This document shows, piece by piece, positions 16,434-26,123 of a stretch of 64,000 nucleotides of DNA (position 1 is its first letter; each line of letters begins with the position of its first letter). Under the pieces are notes generated by a model that saw only the letters and a program-made list of their open reading frames with translations, did no database searches and was not told where the DNA came from. The stretch is taken from the NCBI GenBank assembly GCA_964490845.1, contig CAZBED010000003.1, forward strand, positions 258,274 to 322,273, given 5' to 3'. This DNA is from JADJSS01 sp964490845. Its GTDB lineage: Bacteria > Bacteroidota > Bacteroidia > Chitinophagales > JADIYW01. The translations under genes were made by a program, and so were the position numbers.

Positions 16434-17686
16434 TCTGCTGGTGATGTGACGTTAACAATCTTGTACAATTTATCGCTGGTTCGAATAGACGCATCCAATC
16501 TGAATGCGCAGTTTTCACCTTTCTTAGCAGTTTGTACAGGTCCGGCAGACGTATGTAACTCTGTAATCGTAGTTTCGATGGCACCGGTAGTCGGGCCGGT
16601 AATTAATACAGTATCTCCAACACTCAGCTCAAACGATTCGAGTTTGAATTCCGCCACACGTATATTATCAAAATAATTGTTTCCCTTACCCAGATAGATT
16701 TTGCGGGTAGTCGCTTTTGAACCCGGGCTGTCATTCCATTCACCCAATTCCTTACCCAGATAATAGCCGCTCCAGAATCCGCGATTATACACCCGTTGCA
16801 ATCGCTCCATCCAATCCGCTATTTTTTCTTTCGTGTATGTATTATTGTAATATGCATCGACAGCTTCCCGGTAACATTCCACGGTCGTTTTCACATAATC
16901 CGCTCCTTTTCCTCTGCCTTCAATCTTCATCACCTTCACTCCACTTTCAATCACCTTATCCAGGAAATCGATTGTACATAAATCCTGCGCAGACATGATA
17001 TATTCATTGTCGATGGCCAATTCATGTCCGTCTTCGTTATCAATCACGGTATAGCTTCGTCGGCAGTTTTGCACACAGGCGCCACGGTTGGCAGAAGCAT
17101 TGGCGGTATGCAAACTCAGATAGCATTTGCCCGAAACAGCCATGCATAACGCACCATGCACAAAGATTTCTATCTCTATCAATTTGCCGGAAGGCCCGCA
17201 AATGTTTTCCTTTTCAATCTGATCACAGATTTTTTTTACCTGAATCAGGCTCAGTTCGCGCGACAATACCATCGTATCAGCAAACAATGCATAAAACTTT
17301 ACGGTTTCAATATTGGTGACATTTACCTGTGTGGAAATATGCACTTCCAGTTGAATGGAACGAGCATAGGCAATCACCGCCTGGTCGCTGGCAATCACCG
17401 CAGTGATGCCGGCTGCTCTGGCTTTATCCAATACCGTTTTGATGGCGGACAAATCGTGGTCGTATACAATTGTATTCAGGGTAAGATAACTGCGTACATG
17501 GTGTTCTCTGCAAATGTTGCCCACTTTCTCCAAATCTTCAAGTGTGAAGTTCATGGTAGCGCGTGCGCGCATGTTGAACTGTTCCACCCCAAAATATACA
17601 GAATCGCAGCCGGCATGTATGGCGGCCATTAGCGCCTCATAGCTGCCGGCGGGTGCCATCAGTTCTATTTTCTGCTGTCTGGTCAT
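16430..17686 (-). CDS. trhP: U32 peptidase-family protein, likely tRNA hydroxylation protein TrhP
   Basis: A cytosolic protein of about 418 residues with ELMAPAGSYEALMAAI at the N-terminus, then STQVNVTN, VLSRELSL, and the cysteine set around CMAVSGKCYLS and NRGACVQNCRRSY. It ends in the C-terminal beta-barrel (GDTVLITGP). The order fits the U32 branch of YegQ/TrhP, which forms 5-hydroxyuridine in tRNA from prephenate. The related UbiU/V and RlhA proteins carry Fe-S clusters through such cysteines. Start at ATG 17686, seven bases after an exact TATCTTTG box. Followed by an overlapping ferredoxin gene. The specific RNA target is inference. Confidence 0.85.
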   Translation of the reverse strand: MTRQQKIELMAPAGSYEALMAAIHAGCDSVYFGVEQFNMRARATMNFTLEDLEKVGNICREHHVRSYLTLNTIVYDHDLSAIKTVLDKARAAGITAVIASDQAVIAYARSIQLEVHISTQVNVTNIETVKFYALFADTMVLSRELSLIQVKKICDQIEKENICGPSGKLIEIEIFVHGALCMAVSGKCYLSLHTANASANRGACVQNCRRSYTVIDNEDGHELAIDNEYIMSAQDLCTIDFLDKVIESGVKVMKIEGRGKGADYVKTTVECYREAVDAYYNNTYTKEKIADWMERLQRVYNRGFWSGYYLGKELGEWNDSPGSKATTRKIYLGKGNNYFDNIRVAEFKLESFELSVGDTVLITGPTTGAIETTITELHTSAGPVQTAKKGENCAFRLDASIRTSDKLYKIVNVTSPAE

Positions 17687-17693
17687 TGCGGTG

Positions 17694-17701
17694 CAAAGAT
17701 A
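17694..17701 (-). promoter_or_regulatory. Promoter box of the U32 gene (TATCTTTG)
   Basis: Exact TAnnTTTG on the minus strand with seven bases to the ATG. With this promoter class initiating a few bases past the box, the mRNA would have almost no leader. It supports the ATG at 17686. Confidence 0.6.
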
Positions 17702-17779
17702 ACGGCAATAATTTTTCTGTATTATTACCAATACATCTAATCCCGAATCTTAATATTAGCTTAAGAAGAGGAGATGTAT

Positions 17780-18880
17780 TTATTCAGTCACATGCATTCG
17801 TTCGCCTTTTATCAATTTATCCACCCATTCGTATAAATACATTCCGGAAGAATTTCTTTCATAAAACAAATCATTGTCTGCCAGCATCGTATGGGATTCT
17901 CCATTTATAAAATAGGTGGACCAGGTGCTTTTAGGTTTCAAGATATCATCCCGAAGATGAATAATACCTGATTTAAATACATTGGCAGGCAATTGATTGC
18001 CGGGCGCCCCCATACAATTATTATAACCAAAACTTAAAAAGAAACGGGAAACACCATCTTCATAAGAAGAAACAAACCCAAAGTTTGCGTTCGGATATTT
18101 TTTACTCGAGTATTCATAAACATTCGCCAATCCTAATTCCGGTTTTCCGCAGCAATCCAACAAGCCGTAAGGAATAGGCAACCCGAAGATAAATGTAAAA
18201 CCCAACTGTAGACAAATTGGAAACGCCTGCGCATCGCTAAAAAGCGGTCCGGAGTCGTTGATTACGGTAATTTTTGCATTTGGAAACCGTTTTATCACTT
18301 CCAGGAAATTGACATACACACCATACCCCCCTGCGCTTAATCCAAATAACACAATTTGCTCTACTTTATTATAATCAAAATACGGTTGAATAAAATCAAC
18401 GGATTTTATAAAATTATAAGACCCGACATAACGTTGTGTATCGGGCAGGTCAAGTGCCTGTCCGGCCCTCCTGGTGCCGCTGTGTACGTCGCCGGTACAA
18501 TATGGAACAAACACAAACGAAAAGTCTTTCAACGGGTTTTTGGGATTGTCAGCATCAAATATTCCGCGATGGGCATACTCCGCAGACAAAGAGCTCCAGT
18601 CATCCACGTTAAACGATTTTGGATTGGGGCCACAGGTTTCTGCGTTAAAACAAGCACCGCCCCCGTTGATATAAATGGCCAGCTTCTTCGGATTACCTAC
18701 ACGATATCCGATGCCTGTTGGAGATCCGTCCCTGCAAATCATTCCAGGTATATCATACCAATGAAAGGATTTTGGTTTATCCTCCAACGACATGAAAGGG
18801 TGATTAAAGCTTGTCTGTGCTTCTCGGGTACAGGCAAATAACAGGAATACAGAGCAAAACGAAAAGAAATATTTTTTCAT
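17780..18880 (-). CDS. Pectinacetylesterase-family lipoprotein
   Basis: A 366-residue exported protein; the signal peptide ends in LLFACTRE, a plausible lipobox (Cys17). The alpha/beta-hydrolase of the pectinacetylesterase/Notum family shows LAIYINGGGACFN (oxyanion loop), GLSAGGYGVYVN (nucleophile Ser) and NGESHTMLAD (catalytic His). It also has SYEDGVSRFF as in the family. The expected role is removal of acyl groups from polysaccharide or other esters at the cell surface; the substrate is unknown. It is flanked by convergent or tandem genes with no functional link visible. Confidence 0.87.
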   Translation of the reverse strand: MKKYFFSFCSVFLLFACTREAQTSFNHPFMSLEDKPKSFHWYDIPGMICRDGSPTGIGYRVGNPKKLAIYINGGGACFNAETCGPNPKSFNVDDWSSLSAEYAHRGIFDADNPKNPLKDFSFVFVPYCTGDVHSGTRRAGQALDLPDTQRYVGSYNFIKSVDFIQPYFDYNKVEQIVLFGLSAGGYGVYVNFLEVIKRFPNAKITVINDSGPLFSDAQAFPICLQLGFTFIFGLPIPYGLLDCCGKPELGLANVYEYSSKKYPNANFGFVSSYEDGVSRFFLSFGYNNCMGAPGNQLPANVFKSGIIHLRDDILKPKSTWSTYFINGESHTMLADNDLFYERNSSGMYLYEWVDKLIKGERMHVTE

Positions 18881-18927
18881 AGAAAAATAATTTTACCTCT
18901 AAATCTAAGATATTTATTTCTAACAAA

Positions 18928-21900
18928 CTACATATTCCTTCTGTACTGACCGCCTACTTCAAATAATGCATTCGTGATTTGCCCGAGGCTACAGTATTTT
19001 ACCGTTTCTATTAAAACCTCAAACAGGTTTTTATTTTCTAAGGCCGCTTTTTGCAGTTGTTGCAGATACTGCTGGGCCTCTTTGTTGCTGCGTTCGTGCA
19101 GGCGTTTTAAATTTTCTATCTGCAGTTGCTTTTCTTCTTCCGTACTGCGGATAACTTCCATCGGCAATATTGTAGGCGAGCCTTTGGAAGATAAAAAGGT
19201 ATTCACACCAATCAGCGGCAATTCGCCGGTATGTTTTTTCATTTCGTAATACATACTTTCTTCCTGTATCTTGCTACGCTGATACATGGTTTCCATAGCG
19301 CCGAGCACACCCCCGCGTTCCGTCAGCCGGTCAAACTCGGCATACACCGCTTCTTCCACCAAATCCGTCAGCTCTTCGATAATGAAAGAACCCTGCAACG
19401 GATTTTCATTCTTTGCCAATCCCAATTCTTTATTGATGATCAACTGAATGGCCATCGCCCTGCGCACACTTTCTTCTGTTGGCGTAGTAATCGCTTCATC
19501 ATATGCATTGGTATGTAATGAATTGCAATTGTCATAAATCGCATACAATGCCTGCAAGGTGGTGCGGATATCATTAAAATCAATTTCCTGTGCATGTAAA
19601 CTCCTGCCGGATGTTTGAATATGGTATTTTAGTTTTTGGCTTCTGTCATTGCCTTTGTAAAGGTACTTCATTGCTTTCGCCCATATTTTTCTAGCCACAC
19701 GGCCAATCACGGCATACTCCGGATCAATACCATTACTAAAAAAGAAGGATAAATTTGGCGCGAAATCATCGATGTGCATACCCCGCGACAAATAATATTC
19801 TACAAACGAGAACCCGTTTGCTAAGGTAAAAGCAAGTTGGGAGATAGGATTGGCGCCGGCTTCCGCGATATGGTAGCCACTTATGGAAACAGAATAGAAG
19901 TTGCGCACTTTGTGTTGTACAAAGTATTCCTGCACATCGCCCATCAGTTTCAGGGAAAACTCGGTGGAGAAAATGCAGGTGTTTTGCGCCTGGTCTTCTT
20001 TCAGAATATCCGCCTGTACCGTTCCACGCACCTGTGATAATGCATGTGCTTTTATTTTTTCATACACCTCTTTGGGCAGCACCTGATCTCCTGTAACACC
20101 GAGTAACAATAAGCCTAAGCCGTCGTTGCCTTCCGGTAAGTCCCCGTTATAGACAGGCCGTTCCGCATTTTTCGCTCTGTAAATTTCCTCAATTTTTTGA
20201 TTGACTTCATCCACTAAATTATGCTCACGAATATATTTCTCACATTGCTGGTCGATAGCTGCATTCATAAAAAATGCGCAGATTGTCGGTGCCGGGCCGT
20301 TAATTGTCATAGAAACGGACGTATCCGGCGAACACAAATCAAAACCGGAATACAATTTTTTGGCGTCATCCAATGTACAGATGGAAACACCACTGTTTCC
20401 AATTTTACCATAGATATCCGGTCTCCAATCAGGATTATTGCCATACAATGTTACGCTGTCAAATGCAGTAGACAAACGCTTGGCCGGCAAGCCTAACGAC
20501 ACATAGTGAAAACGTTTATTGGTACGCTCCGGCCCGCCTTCACCGGCGAACATGCGCGTCGGGTCTTCATTTTCACGCTTAAAGGGAAACACCCCTGCGG
20601 TATATGGAAATTCGCCGGGTACATTTTCCTGCAAATTCCATTTCAGAATATCGCCCCAAGCCTCATATTTTGGCAAAGCCACTTTAGGTATCTGTAAGTG
20701 CGACAGAGATTCAGTATGTGTTTTTATTTTCAGTTCCTTCTCGCGTACTTTGAAAATATAATACTCGTTCTTATAATCCTGTTTGGTTTTTTCCCAAGCA
20801 GCCAGTATCTGTTTACAATCCGGATGCAGCTTTAATTCCTTCTGTTTAATACTCTCCTCCAAACTTTCAAGGTTTTTTAACTCCTGAAAGCCTTTTATCC
20901 GATTGAAGGCATACAAATCATTTGCTATTTCTGCCTGTTCATTTACCCATGTATCATAATCCCTGTTGTTTTTTGTAATATCGGATAAATAACGCGTTCG
21001 GTTGGGTGGGATGATATAAATTTTTTCGGAACCTCCTGTACGAAGTGATAATGTGCTCTGCCAATCCAATTTACATTTTTCCGAAATAATTTTAACCAGA
21101 TGTAAATATAGTTCATTCGTTCCCGGATCATTGAATTGCGCGGCGATACTGCCAAATACAGGCATTTCCTCCGGACTTTTATCCCACAAATTTCTATTGC
21201 GCTGATATTGTTTCTTTACGTCGCGCAACGCATCCTGGGCGCCTCGTTTATCAAATTTATTGATGGCTACAATATCGGCAAAATCGAGCATGTCGATTTT
21301 TTCGAGTTGAGAAGCGGCGCCAAATTCCGGCGTCATCACATACATGTACACATCGGCAATATCCACGACTTCCGTTCCGCTCTGACCGATGCCTGAAGTT
21401 TCAACAATTATCAAATCATAACCTGCTACCTTGAAAATCTGAATGGCATCTGTTACGTCTTTGGAAATAGAAGCATTGGTTTGACGGGTAGCCATAGAGC
21501 GCATATACACCCGTTCGTTGTTAATGCTGTTCATTCGGATTCTGTCACCAAGCAATGCGCCACCGGTTTTTCTCCTCGAAGGATCGACTGAAATAATCGC
21601 AATCGTCTTATCAGGAAAATCCAACATAAAACGCCGCACCAATTCGTCCGTTAAGGAAGACTTTCCAGCACCGCCGGTACCTGTGATGCCGAGGATAGGT
21701 ATTGTAGTTCTATTCGCCGGAAGTTGAGACCTGTACTGTTCAAATTTTTCCGGAAAATTCTCCGCGCAGGAAATTAACTGACCTATTTGTCGATGGTTTT
21801 TGGATTGTAGCGCTTCTGGACTGAAAACAATATTGTTTCCTGTCGGAAAATCACACTTACTCAGCAAGTCATTAATCATTCCCTGCAAGCCCATGGCACG

Positions 21901-22281
21901 TCCATCATCCGGCGAATATATCCGGTCGATGCCATAAGCGTGCAGTATTTCTGTTTCTGAAGGCAGTATGGTGCCGCCGCCGCCGCCGAATATTTTTATA
22001 TGTCCGCAATCTTTTTCTCGCAGCAAATCATACATGTATTTAAAGAATTCCAGGTGGCCGCCCTGATAGGAGGTCAGCGCAATGGCATTCGCATCTTCTT
22101 CTATTGCGCAGTTTACAATTTCCGCTACTGAACGGTTATGTCCAAGATGGATGACCTCTGCACCGGATGCCTGAATAATACGACGCATGATATTGATGGC
22201 AGCATCGTGTCCGTCGAAGAGGCAAGCCGCCGTTACGATTCGTATTTTATTTTTAGGTAGATAAGGTGCTGTTGCCTGCAT
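18928..22281 (-). CDS. icmF: Fused isobutyryl-CoA/methylmalonyl-CoA mutase (IcmF type)
   Basis: A cytosolic B12 enzyme of about 1117 residues, fusing a cobalamin-binding domain (FDGHDAAINIM, His about 25), a MeaB-like GTPase chaperone (P-loop GITGTGGAGKSS at about 198-208, NKFDKRG for guanine) and a mutase TIM barrel (YTAGVFPFKRENEDPTRMFAGEG). This domain order is unique to IcmF, which rearranges isobutyryl-CoA to butyryl-CoA (or related acyl-CoAs) with its own repair GTPase. ATG 22281 was chosen over a GTG 18 bases upstream because that GTG lies in the promoter box at 22299. Some homologues prefer other branched acyl-CoAs. Confidence 0.93.
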   Translation of the reverse strand: MQATAPYLPKNKIRIVTAACLFDGHDAAINIMRRIIQASGAEVIHLGHNRSVAEIVNCAIEEDANAIALTSYQGGHLEFFKYMYDLLREKDCGHIKIFGGGGGTILPSETEILHAYGIDRIYSPDDGRAMGLQGMINDLLSKCDFPTGNNIVFSPEALQSKNHRQIGQLISCAENFPEKFEQYRSQLPANRTTIPILGITGTGGAGKSSLTDELVRRFMLDFPDKTIAIISVDPSRRKTGGALLGDRIRMNSINNERVYMRSMATRQTNASISKDVTDAIQIFKVAGYDLIIVETSGIGQSGTEVVDIADVYMYVMTPEFGAASQLEKIDMLDFADIVAINKFDKRGAQDALRDVKKQYQRNRNLWDKSPEEMPVFGSIAAQFNDPGTNELYLHLVKIISEKCKLDWQSTLSLRTGGSEKIYIIPPNRTRYLSDITKNNRDYDTWVNEQAEIANDLYAFNRIKGFQELKNLESLEESIKQKELKLHPDCKQILAAWEKTKQDYKNEYYIFKVREKELKIKTHTESLSHLQIPKVALPKYEAWGDILKWNLQENVPGEFPYTAGVFPFKRENEDPTRMFAGEGGPERTNKRFHYVSLGLPAKRLSTAFDSVTLYGNNPDWRPDIYGKIGNSGVSICTLDDAKKLYSGFDLCSPDTSVSMTINGPAPTICAFFMNAAIDQQCEKYIREHNLVDEVNQKIEEIYRAKNAERPVYNGDLPEGNDGLGLLLLGVTGDQVLPKEVYEKIKAHALSQVRGTVQADILKEDQAQNTCIFSTEFSLKLMGDVQEYFVQHKVRNFYSVSISGYHIAEAGANPISQLAFTLANGFSFVEYYLSRGMHIDDFAPNLSFFFSNGIDPEYAVIGRVARKIWAKAMKYLYKGNDRSQKLKYHIQTSGRSLHAQEIDFNDIRTTLQALYAIYDNCNSLHTNAYDEAITTPTEESVRRAMAIQLIINKELGLAKNENPLQGSFIIEELTDLVEEAVYAEFDRLTERGGVLGAMETMYQRSKIQEESMYYEMKKHTGELPLIGVNTFLSSKGSPTILPMEVIRSTEEEKQLQIENLKRLHERSNKEAQQYLQQLQKAALENKNLFEVLIETVKYCSLGQITNALFEVGGQYRRNM

Positions 22282-22298
22282 ACAAGTGACTTGTCTCA

Positions 22299-22306
22299 CA
22301 AATTTA
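22299..22306 (-). promoter_or_regulatory. Promoter box of icmF (TAAATTTG)
   Basis: Exact TAnnTTTG on the minus strand, 17 bases before the chosen ATG. It overlaps a possible GTG start at 22299, which argues against that start. Confidence 0.5.
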
Positions 22307-22383
22307 CGCTATTCGAGGACTTTTTTTATGAAAAAAGAAATCATAAATAATCTAAATTTTAATCTTACGCTTGCGGGATTCCT

Positions 22384-22391
22384 TATTTTTG
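22384..22391 (+). promoter_or_regulatory. Promoter box of the AsmA-like gene (TATTTTTG)
   Basis: Exact TAnnTTTG, 16 bases before the ATG at 22408. It predicts a leader of about ten bases. Confidence 0.5.
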
Positions 22392-22407
22392 AAGAAATTC
22401 CGGTGAT

Positions 22408-25053
22408 ATGAAAAAATTCTTGTTGGGCTCATTTATTTTTGTTGTTGTATTACTGACCACTGCCGTCGCTGTTCCGTATTTGTTTAAAGACAAAATTATT
22501 GCGAAAGCAAAAGAAGAAATTGGCAACTATATTGACGCAAAAACCGATTTTAAACACATTGACTTATCATTACTGAGAAACATCCGGAATTTTCCCAATA
22601 TCGCATTAGGTATTGACCACCTTGTCATTATTGGCAATACACCGTTTGATGACGATACATTGCTGAACTTAGGCAATGCTAAGGTTTCATTAGACCTGAT
22701 GAGTGTGCTGAAAGGAAACGAATACAAAGTAGAACAAATTGAGTTAAGTGACGTAACCTTAAATGCTGTTGTCAACAAAGACGGCATACAGAATTGGAAT
22801 ATTGTAAAACCCTCCAAAGACACCAGTGCCGACCAACCGTTTAAGCTGGCTTTGAATAAACTGGTATTGTCCAATGTTAATCTGTTGTATGATGACCTGA
22901 AAAATAATAACCACCTTAAACTCGAAAACATACAACATACAGGTAAGGGCGATTTTACCGCGGATGTGCTTGACTATACTTCTAAAACTAATATCGGAAA
23001 CATCAACTTTTCTCAAGGCATTATCTCCTATCTTAAAAATGCAACGCTTGCATTTGACAGCAGACTGAATATTGACCAGAAAAACAAGAAGTATGCATTT
23101 AAGGATAATAAACTTTCCCTGAATGATCTGGGCCTGCTTTTCAACGGATTTATAGAAATACCCGACAGCACACAAACAAAAATGGATATCAGCTTCAAGG
23201 CAGACAAGACCACTTTCAAATCATTGCTGTCATTAATCCCTGCCATTTACACCAAAGACTTTGATGCCGTTAAGACATCCGGGAATTTAGCACTGGATGG
23301 TATGCTGAAAGGTATCTACCGGCAGAATTCCTATCCTGCATTTGCCTTAAATATTAAAGTAGATAACGGAAAATTCCAGTATCCTAAATTGCCCACCGCT
23401 GTAAGCGATATCTTTATAGACGCGCAGGTTAAGAATGCCGGCGGCAGCCTTGATAACACCGTTGTAAACATCCCTGACTTGCGGCTAAGAATGGCGAATG
23501 AACCTATTGTAGCGCGTCTGCATGTAACGACACCTATTTCAGATCCGGCTATTGATTTATCCGCAAAAGGAAAAATCAATTTAGCGGATATACAAAAATT
23601 CTATCCGTTGGAAGGTGTGCAGAAATTAGCAGGGAATGCAAACGTGGATGTCACGGTTAAGGCAAAAAAATCGGATGTGGATGCAAAACGCTACCAAAAC
23701 ATACAGGCGGCAGGAAATATTGCAGCCACAGGTATCGAATACGCTTCCAAAGAGGTACCTAAGCCGGTCACTGTCAGCAATCTTTCATTGAATTTTTCCC
23801 CTCAGTATGTGGATGTACCCCAATGTGTTGCTAAAATTGGCAACAGCGATTTTGACATTAAAGGAAAACTGGAAAACGTGATTGGATACATTTTATCTAA
23901 AGATGCCGTCATAACAGGAAACGTATCTATCGTATCGGATAAGATAGATGCGAACGAGTTTCTGCCTGACTCTACCACGGCCCATACATCCAAATCCCAG
24001 AAAGCGAAGGAGGTAGTGCGCCTTCCTAAAAATATAGACTTTACCGGTACCGCCTCTATCGGCGAACTATTGTACGATAAATTGGTATTAAAGAACGTAG
24101 CGGGAAAAATTAACCTGAAAGATGAACAGCTCAACTTAAACAATCTGACAGCAAACCTGTTAGGCGGCTCCGCTACTGTCAGCGGATTCTATAACACTAA
24201 GAGTGATATCCCCACGGGAAACCTGACCTACACCATTCAGAATTTTGATGTGCAGCAAGTTTATGCCTATGTTGGAAGCATGAAACAGGCTGCACCCATC
24301 ATGAAATATGTCAATGGCAGTTTTGGCTCTAACATGAATATGCAGATGGCCATCAATCCGGACTTATCGCCTGACATGAACTCGCTTAACGGAACAGCAA
24401 GCCTTAAAATGCCGCTGGCCAATGTCACCGGCGTTCCGGCACTCCAAAAAATTGTAGAACAGACCAAACTGAAACAGCTCGAAAATCTTCGTATCGAAAA
24501 TCTGGATATTAAGACAACGGTGGCAAATGGCAGAATCTTAGTTGCACCATTTGAAACTAAAGTCAACAATCTCAAGATGACCATTGGCGGCTCTCAGGGT
24601 TTAGACCAAACTATGGACTATGCCGTAGCGATAGATGTTCCATGGAAAGAGCTTGGTCAAGCTTCTTCCTTCGCGGAAGGATTGCTGGCTAAAAATCCGA
24701 TTAAACAACTGAATGGCATGGTTCCCGAAATCATTCGCCTGAATATGAAAATCGGCGGCACTTTCAAAGACCCTAAGATAACCATGGGCAAACCGGATGG
24801 TACCACCGGTGCCGGCACGATGAAGGATGTGGTGAAAGAACAGGTGCAACAGCAGGTACAGCAACTGAAAGAAGAAGCTAAAACACAGGCCAAACAGACG
24901 CTGGATACCCTTAAAACACAGGTGCAGCAGGAGGTTAAGAATAAAGTACAGGAAATCCTTACCGGACAAAAAGACACCACCAAATCCGGTAATCCGGTAA
25001 ACAATATCAAAGATGCGGTAAAAGACAAGATTAAGATTAAACTTCCATGGTAA
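22408..25053 (+). CDS. AsmA-family inner-membrane/periplasmic protein
   Basis: An 881-residue protein with one N-terminal membrane anchor (FLLGSFIFVVVLLTTAVAVPYLF). A long beta-rich periplasmic domain follows, with the AsmA pattern: KAKEEIGNYIDAKTDFKHIDLSLLRN near the start, VEQIELSDVTLNAVVNKDG, and a final barrel domain. The tail (about 810-881) is Gln/Lys-rich coiled coil (KEQVQQQVQQLKEEAKTQ). AsmA-like proteins are thought to bridge the periplasm and help move lipids to the outer membrane. It is monocistronic as far as spacing shows, divergent from icmF; a possible terminator hairpin lies at 25065. Confidence 0.88.
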   Translation: MKKFLLGSFIFVVVLLTTAVAVPYLFKDKIIAKAKEEIGNYIDAKTDFKHIDLSLLRNIRNFPNIALGIDHLVIIGNTPFDDDTLLNLGNAKVSLDLMSVLKGNEYKVEQIELSDVTLNAVVNKDGIQNWNIVKPSKDTSADQPFKLALNKLVLSNVNLLYDDLKNNNHLKLENIQHTGKGDFTADVLDYTSKTNIGNINFSQGIISYLKNATLAFDSRLNIDQKNKKYAFKDNKLSLNDLGLLFNGFIEIPDSTQTKMDISFKADKTTFKSLLSLIPAIYTKDFDAVKTSGNLALDGMLKGIYRQNSYPAFALNIKVDNGKFQYPKLPTAVSDIFIDAQVKNAGGSLDNTVVNIPDLRLRMANEPIVARLHVTTPISDPAIDLSAKGKINLADIQKFYPLEGVQKLAGNANVDVTVKAKKSDVDAKRYQNIQAAGNIAATGIEYASKEVPKPVTVSNLSLNFSPQYVDVPQCVAKIGNSDFDIKGKLENVIGYILSKDAVITGNVSIVSDKIDANEFLPDSTTAHTSKSQKAKEVVRLPKNIDFTGTASIGELLYDKLVLKNVAGKINLKDEQLNLNNLTANLLGGSATVSGFYNTKSDIPTGNLTYTIQNFDVQQVYAYVGSMKQAAPIMKYVNGSFGSNMNMQMAINPDLSPDMNSLNGTASLKMPLANVTGVPALQKIVEQTKLKQLENLRIENLDIKTTVANGRILVAPFETKVNNLKMTIGGSQGLDQTMDYAVAIDVPWKELGQASSFAEGLLAKNPIKQLNGMVPEIIRLNMKIGGTFKDPKITMGKPDGTTGAGTMKDVVKEQVQQQVQQLKEEAKTQAKQTLDTLKTQVQQEVKNKVQEILTGQKDTTKSGNPVNNIKDAVKDKIKIKLPW

Positions 25054-25064
25054 GTCTTGGAAAG

Positions 25065-25090
25065 AACTATTCTGAAGCGCCGGAATAGTT
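25065..25090 (+). terminator. Candidate terminator hairpin after the AsmA-like gene
   Basis: AACTATTC and GAATAGTT form a perfect 8-base stem over a 10-base loop, 12 bases after the stop codon. The downstream sequence is only weakly T-rich, so efficient intrinsic termination is uncertain. Confidence 0.4.
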
Positions 25091-25137
25091 ATTCCTGTGT
25101 GTATAAAACTTTTATGTTTATCCATCTTTTATTTTAA

Positions 25138-25145
25138 TATTTTTG
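25138..25145 (+). promoter_or_regulatory. Promoter box upstream of transketolase (TATTTTTG)
   Basis: Exact TAnnTTTG match, 72 bases before the transketolase ATG. The implied leader contains the heptamer repeat at 25190-25213. Confidence 0.4.
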
Positions 25146-25189
25146 TGTCATTCTGATTCCGAAACTATCCGGAGCAGAAACTGATTCAA

Positions 25190-25213
25190 CTTATTACTGA
25201 CCACTTACCACTA
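25190..25213 (-). repeat. AGTNNNN heptamer repeat before transketolase
   Basis: On the minus strand the units read AGTGGTA, AGTGGTC, AGTAATA, AG in 7-base steps. It ends a few bases before the transketolase ATG, so it would be transcribed in the 5' leader. It belongs with the repeats at 10565 and 45122. Confidence 0.65.
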
Positions 25214-25217
25214 AAGC

Positions 25218-26057
25218 ATGCAAATAGCCGAACTTCAACAAACAGCCTCGCAGGTGCGCAGAGACATCATCCGCATGGTACACCAATGCAAGAGCGGACA
25301 TCCGGGCGGCTCACTGGGTTGTGCAGATTTTATGACTGCGCTGTACTTTGAAATCATGCAGGTGGATACCGATTTTAAAATGGACGGAGAGGGAGAAGAT
25401 TTATTCTTTCTGTCGAACGGACACGTATCTCCATTATTCTACAGTGTGCTGGCACGCCGTGGTTTTTTCAATACCAAAGAACTCGGTACTTTCCGCCATA
25501 TCAATTCCCGTTTGCAGGGACACCCCACCACACATGAAGGATTACCCGGAATCAGGATTGCGAGCGGTTCTCTCGGACAGGGAATTTCTGTGGCGATTGG
25601 GGCCGCGTTGGCAAAAAAATTAAACGGCGATGACAGATTGGTTTATGCACTCACCGGCGACGGCGAACTGCAGGAAGGACAAATCTGGGAAGCATTAATG
25701 TTTGCAGCCGCCAAGAAAGTAGACAATCTGATTGTTACCGTTGACTGGAACGACGCACAGATAGATGGCTCTACCCAGCAGGTCTGTGATTTAGGCGATT
25801 TACCGGGCAAGTTTAAGGCGTTTGGATGGGAGCTATTGGAGATGAACGGCAATGTGATGGAAGATGTGGTGTTTACCCTGACGCAAGCACAACTGAAAGC
25901 GAAAAAAGGAAAACCTGTGGTGATTTTAATGCGCACACAGATGGGCTTTGGTGTCGACTTTATGATGGGTACGCACAAGTGGCATGGCAGCGCACCGAGC
26001 GATGAGCAGAAAGATAAAGCACTTGCGCAACTGGAAGAAACGCTGGGAGATTATTAA
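25218..26057 (+). CDS. Transketolase, N-terminal (TPP-binding) subunit
   Basis: A 279-residue cytosolic half-transketolase. It holds the thiamine-diphosphate/Mg motif (TGDGELQEGQIWEAL to NDAQIDGS), SGHPGGSLG near the N-terminus, and RIASGSLGQGISVAIG. With the C-terminal subunit starting 66 bases later it reconstitutes the enzyme, which moves two-carbon units in the non-oxidative pentose phosphate pathway. Split transketolases of about 280 plus 320 residues are normal in Bacteroidetes and archaea, so this is not a frameshift. Confidence 0.92.
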   Translation: MQIAELQQTASQVRRDIIRMVHQCKSGHPGGSLGCADFMTALYFEIMQVDTDFKMDGEGEDLFFLSNGHVSPLFYSVLARRGFFNTKELGTFRHINSRLQGHPTTHEGLPGIRIASGSLGQGISVAIGAALAKKLNGDDRLVYALTGDGELQEGQIWEALMFAAAKKVDNLIVTVDWNDAQIDGSTQQVCDLGDLPGKFKAFGWELLEMNGNVMEDVVFTLTQAQLKAKKGKPVVILMRTQMGFGVDFMMGTHKWHGSAPSDEQKDKALAQLEETLGDY

Positions 26058-26123
26058 TACTGCCACATATTTGGATAATAAGATAAAATCAATCATAACA
26101 TTCGTTAAAATCTGTGTTCCATA

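Noticed and set aside
22282..22299. GTG start of icmF
   Set aside because: It overlaps the TAAATTTG promoter box; the ATG at 22281 is preferred.
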